A stretch of DNA of 64,000 nt from Uranotaenia lowii (lineage: Eukaryota > Arthropoda > Insecta > Diptera > Culicidae): NCBI RefSeq assembly GCF_029784155.1, contig NC_073693.1, forward strand, positions 187,261,802-187,325,801, in the 5' to 3' direction. The first letter of the stretch is position 1; each line of letters opens with the position of its first letter. The position numbers and the translations under genes were made by a program. This document shows positions 24,103-34,100 of this stretch, in pieces. A model generated the notes under the pieces. It saw nothing but the letters and a program-made list of their open reading frames with translations, was not told where the DNA came from and did not search any database.

Positions 24103-26465
24103 CAAGGCCGGATTAAAGGGGGGGGGGGCAAAAGGGGCAATTGCCCCGGGCCCCCCGGCTCAGGGGGTCCTCCGAGGGAAAAAAGTTTTAACATTACTTG
24201 AATGCTTCAATTTTTACAATTCTATGAAAGGAAATCAAAACTTAGAAAATCGGAATGAAAACTTGAAATGTAACAACTAAAGGAAATAGTATCTGGAGCA
24301 GGGGACTGAGATAAACGGAGAATCATCGTCAATGATCACACAAATTTTGCAGCCAATGATTGAATTTGTGGTAATTTGTGGCAATTTGTGAGAGAGAATT
24401 AGAAGGTTTAAGTTAAAATGAGAGGAACCGGTGCTCAGAGAGAGTGAAAATGTGCAAATTGTTGCAAATTGTGGCAATTTGTGGCAATTTGTGAAGCAGT
24501 TGTGGAATTTTGATCATTACCATTCCAAATGCAAAGAATTCTCTCTCCACTGCAATCCCTTGATCTGGAGTCATTTTTCTCTTAAATAAGTTAAGGGCCC
24601 CCTCTAAAGTAAGCAGTTCTTCCGCATTTTGCGGGCTGAGAATATTAAAATTCTGGTATTGAATTTCAAAATTTTCAACCCAAAATCTGGACAAAACAGA
24701 TGTCAACCAAATTCGAAAAAAAAATTGTAAGAGGCAAAACACCTAAAATTTTTATTTTTTTTATCTAATCATGTTAGTCAGGATGTTCTGTACAGAACAG
24801 GAAAAATAAAGAAAAATATATACTCATTTTCATTACATACAAACGTCTTGCACAATAAGATTGTTTATTATTACATTACTTTTCCAAGTAATGGTTACTG
24901 CACCAGAAAAGCAGCTAATTTCGCCAAAACTTTCTCACAGTGCTCAGAAAGAACAGAGAAGCTTTATGATAAACATTCCAGAATTTTACCCGGGTAGTAT
25001 CCGGGTTAATACCGGGTACTACTATAACTTTTTACTTCTCTATCATTATTATTGAAATTTCCGTTGGTTTACAATTTTATACCCTTTTCCATCCCAATTT
25101 TTGAAAATAAATCTTAGAAAATAAACTGTAGTTGCTTAAATTGGACCAGTCGACAGTACTGAGTTTCTTTATTAAATCTCCATCCCAATTTCTGTCTTAG
25201 ACTTGAAATTCGTATTAAAACATTTTCAACTGATTTAACCATAATTTCATCATCTACTGAAGTAAATATCCTGAATTCAGCATATAATTTTCCAAATGAT
25301 CATTCTCAAATAATCATAAAAAATCATTGAGCGGTTCTCTTAACATGAATATTTCTATGTATTTAATCTTATCTTTTTCAGATTCAATTAATTGAGATTT
25401 TTAAATCTTGTGTTGTGTTTCAGTTACTGAAGTTCAAATTCATGGTTTTTCTGAATTTTGAGAATTCAGGACTTTTGTTTAAGGTACAAAACTCATTTGA
25501 ATTACTTATCTGACTTTTTTCAATGACAACTGATTCTATGTTTTTTTAACATATAATCTCTATTCTGATATTTTTTTCATAGATCAATTTTGCACTTATA
25601 CCCCTTTGGCTTTGAGGACATTGAATGAAACTCTTGTCATATTTAGAATAACAATTTTATACCAATTTTTTATGTTTATATTCAGAAACATCTCATGAAA
25701 ACGTTTTTTTTCTGTTTTTCAAAAATGATTTTATGTAATTTCTACTTTGGCTCTGATTGGAACTTTGAAGTCCTTTATTTCTTTAAATTTAATACATATT
25801 TTGTTTCTTTTGTTTTTTTTTTAAATTTTGTAATATATGTTTCAAATCTTCATGATACTTTCCAATTGTCATTAGGTAAATATTTCTCCATGAAGCATAA
25901 ACCAGACGATCAATTATGAAATGCAAATCATTTAAAATATCTATCTGATAATACACACCATGCAGATATGCATCAAGGATTTTTTTTTATATAAAATAAA
26001 TATTTATTATTTTACATAAACAACAACCATGAAATCCGGCTCCGTAATGGTCAAAGCCAATGAGCATTTTTATTTTTATATTAAGTTATTAATAAAGGAA
26101 AAAAAATCTATCTGATAATTTTTCTAAATCAGAGAATTTTCGTTGGGGATAAGATAAGGTTAGTGTTTAAAAAAAATAGAATTAAATTTTGCAGCTGAAA
26201 TAAGAGAATTCATTTTTTATAGTAATTTCTCAACTCTTCCGCAATCATTGCACGTGACTCATTAACCATTTTTAATTTGAAGATACCAGAAACTATCTAT
26301 TACGCAGACAACATTGCTATTTGAAGACAGTATACTGAATCATCTCCAGTTCTTTTACACGTATAAAATGTTTTTTCTGGGATAGAATTTGAAAAAAAAA
26401 ATCTAATAAGAGGGCCCCCCGAGAAAAATTGCCCCGGGCCCCCCCGATGGCTTAATCCGGCCCTG
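24103..26465. mobile_element. hAT element (GGCCGGATTAA family), copy A
   Basis: Termini are CAAGGCCGGATTAA and TTAATCCGGCCCTG, followed inward by G-rich/C-rich blocks (GGGGCAATTGCCCCGGGCCC on the left and its near inverse on the right). Exact 8-bp duplication CATTTAGA. Copy B at 52549-55786 aligns along its length. There is no transposase. GTGGCAATTTGTGGCAATTT repeats lie near 24370 and 24470. A young retroposon (25953-26105) interrupts it; copy B lacks that insert. Confidence 0.93.
25939..26119 (+). mobile_element. 153-bp retroposon with 14-bp duplications
   Basis: ATCTATCTGATAAT occurs at 25939-25952 and 26106-26119. The insert (25953-26105) ends in GGAAAAAAA. In copy B of the host element (near 55125) the same site is continuous, with ATCTATCCGGGAAT once, so this is a filled/empty pair. 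It is a short retroposon or truncated LINE/SINE end. Confidence 0.85.
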
Positions 26466-26473
26466 CATTTAGA

Positions 26474-27160
26474 CTCTTTTAAAGCCGTTCATGGCCATAC
26501 TGGCCGATTTATGATATCACAATAAGCAGAATACTCAGTTCACTCTGGTAAAACCAAAATGTTTAAAAAATTACCATTCGTGGGCAATTTGTTCTAAACG
26601 TGAGAGCCTACTTATAGGCGTTTTACGATCAGCACCCAACGAGTGTGGCTGATGCTTGAAAAATGTTTTTTTTTTCGTTCAAACGGAGTAAACCGAGCCA
26701 TACAAATTTCGCACTTTTAAAATGAGGAATTTCATGGATTGTTACTTCCCGGTTGCGTTCTGAACGGCAGTAAGCAATAAAATAAAGGATCTTTTATCGT
26801 CAAATGTTAAAAATCCTTATATTCCCTTATGTAAATTGGAAAACAAAATTTAAGCGATTCGGTTCAGTCTGGCTGAACATGATTTCAACAGATGCTAACT
26901 ATCCGCAACATAGAGTTTTTAGCCACGGAAACGTTTTTTATCATCCAATTTGATCAGACATTAGTTCTTGAACAGCCGAAGAACTGTTTAGATTATAAAA
27001 AACCAACACACATAAGATTATTTTGCGCAAAATCTATTTTTATGACCAAAACATGCTTTTCATCTTTACCTCTAAAGACTGGTTTACACTTCCCGTGAAA
27101 ATGTATAAGAAAAGAATTTAATTCGTGAATAACTCATAAACGCGTCACAAATAATGTTTG
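26474..27160. other. No gene recognised
   Basis: Mixed-composition sequence without recognisable domains or repeats from the rest of the window. Confidence 0.4.
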
Positions 27161-27333
27161 TAACATGGTGGAATCGATGGGGAATGGTTGAAAAATGGAA
27201 ATCCAACTGGTCTAGTTGTTAATAACCTTCTAGAACTATTTTTATTTCGATTCTCCCGGTTTTCATCGCGGAATTTTCATCATGGCGGGGGAATCGGAAT
27301 AAAATCCATTATTCATCGATTCAACCATGTTAC
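27161..27333. mobile_element. Small inverted-repeat element, about 173 bp
   Basis: TAACATGGTGGAATCGATG on the left is inverted as CATCGATTCAACCATGTTA on the right with one mismatch. The size and terminal inverted repeat fit a MITE. The target duplication could not be settled. Confidence 0.65.
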
Positions 27334-27747
27334 AAAATCTAGTTTAGTCGCGTTGATGAGGGATTGACGAAATAAGATTTTTCAAGTTCATTTTCACGAG
27401 AAGTGCAAATGGGCTTAAGGTGGCTCTCAGTTCATTTTTGCCATTTCCACTATTTGTAGCATTGAAATTTTCTAATAAAATCATAAACAATAGGAAAAAT
27501 GTTCTAATTTTTTCATTGGAAAGGTTTATTATCATGTTTCGCATACGCTGCAATAGATAACTCATTTTTTTCCTAATTGGCGTTCAGTATGAAAAGAAGA
27601 TTTTATAATATATTTTATAATGGATGCAATACCGTAAACCCTAAAATAATTAAAACTCTTCCTGAGGCGAGGAGTATTAAACATGATCATTGATTGCAAC
27701 AAATTCAAACGACATTGGTGGTTATAATTGAATGTTTGCTTCAAAAC

Positions 27748-28497
27748 CAGATTTCGAGTTTCGGGGTAACTTTGATCACTATGGTTTTTACGTATCTCAA
27801 CATCTTCAAATTTATTGTTTTGATGCCATTAAGCACAGAAGGCTGAAAACATCGATAACAGTAGTTTTTGGTTTTGACTCAATTGAATTTTTCAACGTTT
27901 TCTTTCAAAAACAAATATAAGTACTCTTAAGATGGACAATGTTGCTGCATACATTTAGGGGCAAAAATTTAAACATTTCTCAATATTTTTTGGCCTCAAA
28001 AACAAATAAAATTTTACCTTCATGCTATTCCCCAAGTGCCCATACAGTTCTCATGTTCTTATTTTCTTCAAACTTAACCATTTGATAGGGTTTTTAGCCA
28101 TTTTTTGTATATGGGCTTTTTCATGGAAAATGACCGTTTTTTTTTTCAATATCCAAAAATTATCATAAAATGACCATAAAAATAACACTTAAAATTAACG
28201 TAAACCAAAAAATAAGTTGAACTTTCACATTAAACAACCCAACTCCTGAATGTTAAAATTTGATCAGGAGAGATGTTTGTTTGTGAACCTTCATAAAACC
28301 AGATATTTTAAGATTTTAAAGATAAATTTTAAATAATATAAAAAATCATCTAATAAAAATCAAATTTAGCTTATTTGTAAGTCAATTTTAAGGCTTCCAA
28401 ACGAAGTAAACAGTTTTCAGATATTTTTACTTTATACTTAGATAATGATTTTTATTTGCAAAAATTTCATGTTGATCAAAGTTCCCCCAGTTTACTG
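27748..28497 (-). mobile_element. CGTAAAACGGGGTAA element, copy without the hAT insert
   Basis: The right end GTTCCCCCAGTTTACTG inverts the left GTTTCGGGGTAACTTTGATC. On the minus strand the interior aligns with the host part of 30296-34098 on both sides of the hAT there, and near 28100 it has the continuous unfilled site CTAAAAACCCTATCAAATGG. No coding capacity. Confidence 0.78.
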
Positions 28498-28676
28498 CAC
28501 TTCATTAGTTATCTGTTTAGTTCTTTTGAATATGCCAACACTTTTACAGTCAAATCGTCGAATATTATTTTCCTTGAGTAATATGACATTCTTCAATATG
28601 AGCGGAAAATTAACAAAACAAAATAACGGGGTAAATTGAGGTTATCAAATCCGGGCTAATTTATCTGAAAACTTAA

Positions 28677-28684
28677 CTATATCC
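28677..28684. repeat. 8-bp target duplication CTATATCC, left
   Basis: Exact repeat at 29369-29376. Confidence 0.95.
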
Positions 28685-29368
28685 CAGTGATTGAAATCCT
28701 CACCAATTTTCTCATCAGAGGCATTCAAAATACACACTTTGAGGCCTCGCATAGCTATACAGGAGACGATACATATACATTCATTCAAACCTCCCCCCAT
28801 GAGGAGGATCTGCTCTGAGAGACACTATTCGTTTGCTGCCCCGAACGAACTCTCTCAACGTTCGGTTGCTACATGATGCATGAAGAAGACGAGGCACACA
28901 TACTCATTTACGTTGTTGAATTTGAATAACTCGAGCCGACCGCAAAGGTTGAGGCAACAACAAAAACAACCGAACTTATTGCGTTGCACGGCCCGCAACG
29001 TATGGTGAAAGAGGGGGGAAGAAAAAGAAATGAAAAAACTAGCTGCCTGCGTGCGGTTGCTGTGCAATAATAGCAATAGCAGAAAAACCTCACGCATTCG
29101 ATCCAGGCACAAACGAGGAGACTAGGGTTTGCTCTGCCTTTTGAATTCGGTTCCCTCAAGGTTGTAACAGGAGATGAGTGAGAGCCATTCGTTTGGTTTT
29201 TTGGATTCGCTGCCTCGAATGTATATTGCTTCATGAAGGCGGCCATGTTGAGAGCGTATACATCATCGGTTTTGTCGTTTTCGCTGCCTCAAAGCAACCT
29301 TTGCTTCCGAGTAAAGCGTTGAGCGAGAGATGGTTGATCAACTCATGCTCAGCAAAATTCAATCACTG
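28685..29368. mobile_element. hAT MITE, copy 2, 684 bp
   Basis: Ends are CAGTGATTGAAATCC and ...TTCAATCACTG with exact 8-bp flanks CTATATCC. It matches copy 1 (17678-18399) throughout, differing by small indels, so the family was active recently. Nonautonomous. Confidence 0.96.
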
Positions 29369-29419
29369 CTATATCCGGACATTTGATTTCAAAATTTTTT
29401 AATACCGAGCAAATTGGGA

Positions 29420-29490
29420 TTAAGTTTTTCTTTGTTAATTCTTTATTTGAAACAGCTCATACCTTTAGGCTTTTAGGAGCCAAATTAGTT
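29420..29490 (-). repeat. Retroposon 3' end, minus-strand copy
   Basis: On the minus strand AATTTGGCTCCTAAAAGCC and ATGAGCTGTTTCAAATAAAG match the 3' half of the insert at 50192-50330. It is part of a small retroposon or LINE 3' end; the upstream limit is unclear. Confidence 0.6.
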
Positions 29491-30293
29491 TTGTTTGATT
29501 ACAATTGTGTGCTTATATCTAGTTCACTTTTTAGAGCAACAAGAAAAAAGATAGGGAAATAGGAAAATAAAAAGAATTATATACGCTTTAAAAAAAATAT
29601 AGGCTTTAAGAAAAAGGTATATTTCGAACATGTAGTCCAAATCTATAACGGCCAGCACATCTTTCACTGAAACATATGGTGGTTTTCTTCAAGCCCGAAG
29701 GGAATCTATGAAGTTCGTTCTAGCGACAAGATCGACCAAACAGTTTTAGGCTAAGTTCAGGAACTACTCGACAAAAATCAAAATGAAAAACACTTGAATC
29801 TTTTTTTTATCGAAAAACATCAGCAGATTTTGAATAGTATTGACTAGCATCCAGAAACCGTTCATGATTAACAAAAACTTGCCCAAAAATTTTCGTTTTA
29901 TTCTGCAAATAGGGTAAATGATCTTGAGCGGAACTAAACGGCTCAATTCGAAGGAACTCGAAATAATTGATCAAGCGGTTTAGATATGGTTTATATCCCA
30001 ACTACTTTTTTAATTCAGCGTTGAATCTTGGTTTCTGCTTTCTTATGTTGATTTGTTGATTTTTTTAGAGCAGATCTTAATAACTCTAGAGCTGCTTTAC
30101 TGAAGAAAGAATTCTGATCTTAAGCGGAACTGTGCTGATGTTGAGAAGAACTAAAATATGATCTTGAGTGGAATTATTTTGAACCATCATCAAAATTTTA
30201 ATAGCTCTCAATCCTATTATTTGTGTGATTGTGAAAACATCAATTAAATGCCATCTTTAAAGATTTTTAAGTAAAAAAATTAATGTTTTCATG
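29491..30293. other. No gene recognised
   Basis: AT-rich sequence. The short phrases TGATCTTGAGCGGAACT, TGATCTTAAGCGGAACT and TGATCTTGAGTGGAATT recur near 29920, 30117 and 30162, suggesting a degenerate local repeat of unknown kind. Confidence 0.4.
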
Positions 30294-30673
30294 TACCGTA
30301 AAACGGGATAACATTGATCACCGGGGTAGCTTTAAACAACATAAAACTTTTTCACATAATCACCCATAATTAAGTCTAAAATTAAAACACCTTTAAACTT
30401 TTTTCTACTGTTGAAAACCAACATGTTGAGTTTAAAATTGGGAAAAAATTGGTTTCTTTTTGAAAATTTCAAATGTAAGTAAAAATTTTATATCACAATC
30501 TTGAAATATCTATTTTTCGAAGGCTCGCAAACAAACACCCTTCCTGACAGATCAACTTTTTTTCCTTAGTAAATTTATAGTTTTGGTGTAGTTTTTGTTG
30601 TATTTCGAGGTAAATTTTCGATATTAAAAAAATAGGTACGTTTTCCAAGAGTAAGCCAGTTTAGGACAAAATG

Positions 30674-30681
30674 CTAGAAAC
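30674..30681. repeat. 8-bp target duplication CTAGAAAC, left
   Basis: Exact repeat at 33656-33663. The unfilled paralogue at about 28100 (minus strand) has this site once as CTAAAAAC. Confidence 0.93.
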
Positions 30682-33655
30682 TAGAGATGTACCGAATATT
30701 CGGTCGGCCGAATATTCGGCGCCGAATACCGCAAAAAAACCGTTAAGACGAATATTCGGCTCACCGAATAGTTGAGCTAGCTATTCGGCCGAATACGCCG
30801 AATAGGCCGAATATTTACTTTTTTAAGTTTCTTCAAGAACAGACTTGTCAAATTTTTTAACTGATGTTAGATAATTTATAAAATATCCAAGAGTAATTGT
30901 GAGAAAATCAATCAAAAGTAATCAAATCAATCAAAAACTTTTGGTTTCAGTGAAACATTTTAGATGTTTCCGTGTATTTTTTACTGTAAATAGTTTTATG
31001 CTTAGATTACACTAGTTTACAAAATTTTAAAAAAATCGTGAACTTGATTAACTGACCAACATTTTTAATGTAAAATCGGGCGCTGAATCCGAAAATGAAA
31101 TTCAAAAAAATCTCAGTAGAACCGTTTTTGAGTTATGCTCCAAATATGAAATTTCGGAAAAATTTAAAAAGTTCTTGTACTTAGATTAACATATCTCGGA
31201 CGGCATAACAGTAATTTGAAATCTCTTTTTTGCATATTAAAGGTGAATAAATTTTCTATCGATCATCTGAACACTGTTTTTGCGTTTGACCAACAGTGTT
31301 GTTCATATTAGTGACTTTATGAGGAAGAAAATTATAAAAAACTAATTTTTTTAGAGAAAATTTTGTTTCAACGAAAGTTTTTGACTCGATGGTAGCATTT
31401 AAAAAATCTGATTTTCCTTTGCGCTTAAATGTCAATTCAAAACAAAAATTTCAAGTGGTTATTTATTAGAATAGGTTGTAATTTGAAGAAGTTATGGCTA
31501 CTTTACCATAACTGTAATTTTTTCAGTTTTTCATAATTTAACGAACCGCAGTACACTTATCATAGTATAGGAAGAATGAAAAATGATAAATCTCACTCGC
31601 TCCAAGTCAAAATTATTAATTAGCTTACCAAAAGGTCACATGCCAAGTTTCAGGAAGATCTGACCATAGGGAGGGGTTGCTTGAGTCTCAAACGTGAATA
31701 AAATTTTGAGGTATTATGCCCGGAAGGATCGAAAAATACTGGTTTTTCATCAATAACTTTTTTCATCACTAGCTGATTGTTTTTTATGGTTGATTTTCTT
31801 AAAGCCTAAAATGAGACAAATATTTCACCCGAAGACTGTAACTCGATTGGATTTGAAACAGAAAAGTTATTGCGGTTCAAAGGCCGCAAATTTTGTCCAA
31901 CACGCAATGAGTACTTTTTACGCATTGCGTTTTATACGACAATTTTCGACCAAAATACAATCTTTGAACCGCAATAACTTTTCTGTTTCAAATCCAATCG
32001 AGTTACAGTCTTCGGGTGAAATATTTGTCTCATTTTAGGCTTAAATAAAATCAACCATAAAAAACAATCAGCTAGTGATGAAAAAAGTTATTGATGAAAA
32101 ACCAGTATTTTTCGATCCTTCCGGGCAAAATACCTCAAAATTTTATTCACGTTTGAGAGTCAAGCAACCCCTCCCTATGATCAGATTTTCCTGAAACTTG
32201 GCATGAGACCTTCTGGTAAGCTAATTATTAATTTTGACTTGGTGCGAGTGAGATTTATCATGTTTCATTCTTCCTATACTAAAATAAGTGTTCTGCGGTT
32301 CGTTAAATTATGAAAAACTACAAAAAATACTATTATGGTAAAGTTGCCATAACTTCTTCAATTTTCAACCAATTTTTATAAATAACCACTTGAAATCTTT
32401 GTTTTAAATTGACATTTAAGCGCAAAGGAAAATCGGATTTTTTAAATGCTACCATCGAGTCAAAAACTATCATTGAAACAAAATTTTCTCTAAAAAAATG
32501 CGTTTTTTATAATTTTTTTCCTCATGAAGTCACTAATATCACCAATACTGTTGGTCAAACGCAAAAACAGTGTTCAGATGATCGATAGAAAATTTATTCA
32601 CCTTCAATATGCAAAAAAGAGATTTCAAATTACTGTTATGTTGTCCGAAATATTTCAATCTAAGTACAAGAACTTTTTTAATTTTTCCGAAATTTCATAT
32701 TTGGAGCATAACTCAAAAACGGTTCTACTGAGATTTTTTTTAATTTCATTTTCGGATTCAGCGCTCGATTTTACATTGGAAATGACCTTCAGTTTACTGA
32801 GTTCAAAAATGCTGTAAACTAGTGTTATCGTTTACTCCCAATTTTCTTGATATATCCAGGCTGGCTCATAAACCAAATAAAGGATTCGAGAAAAGTAAAG
32901 TCTGACCGGGATTGCCACATATTTTCAAAGACTTTCCTGATTTTACCCGGGATAATCCAGATTTTTTGCTTAATCAAATAAAAAAATCAAATGTCTCTTT
33001 GAGAATTTTTAATGTTGTGTTCAAGGCTGAAAAATTTCAGTCAATTTCGTTTGACCCGACCAACGTCTAGTAGTTCAATGTTATTGAAAGAATATCAAAG
33101 TCATCTACGAGTTGAATGACCAAGCTACAATGTCGGTCAGGCAGCAATGTCAATATTGAATGACATTTTTGCACTCCACTCGCACCACACTTACGATCAT
33201 CTTTCTATTTCATTTTCTGGCTGTTATGGGAGGGATTTTATGTTATAAGTTGCGCAACAATTGAAAAAATGTAGCTGTTGGCCGTAAGAAGAAAAAAGTC
33301 GTAGCAAGCATGATGTCGTTCATTCAACTTGATCATGACATTGTAAGCACATGTCGCTGACCAAAAATCAGTATCGCATGACATAGACATGCAAAGCAGT
33401 ATCAAAGTCGGCTGACATTGGCTGTCTGACACTGATAATTTGCAGCTCTGGTTGTGTTACAAAACGATTTTTCAAAGTAAATTTATTCGTTAAATACGAT
33501 TTGAACACTGCTATTGTAATTCGATGAAAACTTTAAATTTCATGTAAATTATTTTGGCCGAATATTTGGCCGAATATTCGTTTGGCCGAATAGTTGAAAA
33601 GGTCAATATTCGGTATTCGGCCGTTCGTCGAATACCACTATTCGGTACATCTCTA
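30682..33655. mobile_element. hAT element with TAGAGATGTACCGAATA termini
   Basis: Ends are TAGAGATGTACCGAATATTC and ...TTCGGTACATCTCTA with exact 8-bp duplications. About 150 bp at each end is built from GCCGAATA/TATTCGGC words. The centre is a 1.8-kb palindrome. No transposase is present. A related partial copy ends at 1696. Confidence 0.92.
31009..32825. repeat. Giant inverted repeat, two arms of about 870 bp
   Basis: The left arm 31009-31882 is the reverse complement of the right arm 31962-32825 with modest divergence; the outer ends are ACACTAGTTTACA and TGTAAACTAGTGT. The spacer 31883-31961 itself contains ACGCAATG...CATTGCGT. Arms include TTGAACCGCAATAACTTTTC and GAGCATAACTCAAAAACGGT. 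This foldback structure sits inside the hAT at 30682. All open frames here are palindrome by-products. Confidence 0.95.
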
Positions 33656-34100
33656 CTAGAAACCCTATCAAATGGTGAAGTTTGAAGATAAAAATTAAAG
33701 GGAAATAGTGAGAGGGCCTACAGAATTGAATGAAGGCAAATTTTCATTTTTTTGTAGTTAAAGTTTATAAGTAACGTTGTAAAATTTAGCCCCATCATTG
33801 TCCATCTTTCGATTTTAATTGTTATACGAAATGTCTTAGTTTATCAATTACCAGCATTTTTAAATATTTTGAAGGTGTTTTTTTATTTTTTATGTTACCC
33901 CAAAGCATCAAATTCTAAAAAAAGATGAAATCGATTTTTATATAAAGTTTAAGTAGTTTAATAGATTTCTGCAACCATGTTTTACGTTCATAGGAGTCCA
34001 GTGCTGGTTTTAAAAATATGAAACATGCCTCATTCCCTTAATAGAAAAAATAATCGAGAAATATTGAAAAAAGTGATCAATCTTACCCCGTTTTACTGTA

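Larger units (their letters stand above)
30296..34098 (+). mobile_element. CGTAAAACGGGGTAA element, filled with a hAT
   Basis: The left end CCGTAAAACGGGATAACATT is inverted at the right as CTTACCCCGTTTTACTG, with TA on each side (30294-30295, 34099-34100), the target of Tc1/mariner-like elements and their MITEs. Net of the 3-kb hAT it is about 820 bp, close to the 750-bp copy at 27748-28497. Noncoding. Confidence 0.82.

Noticed and set aside
31790..32817. Plus-strand frames of 82 and 97 codons
   Set aside because: They fall in the palindrome arms, and the same sequence on the other arm is read differently.
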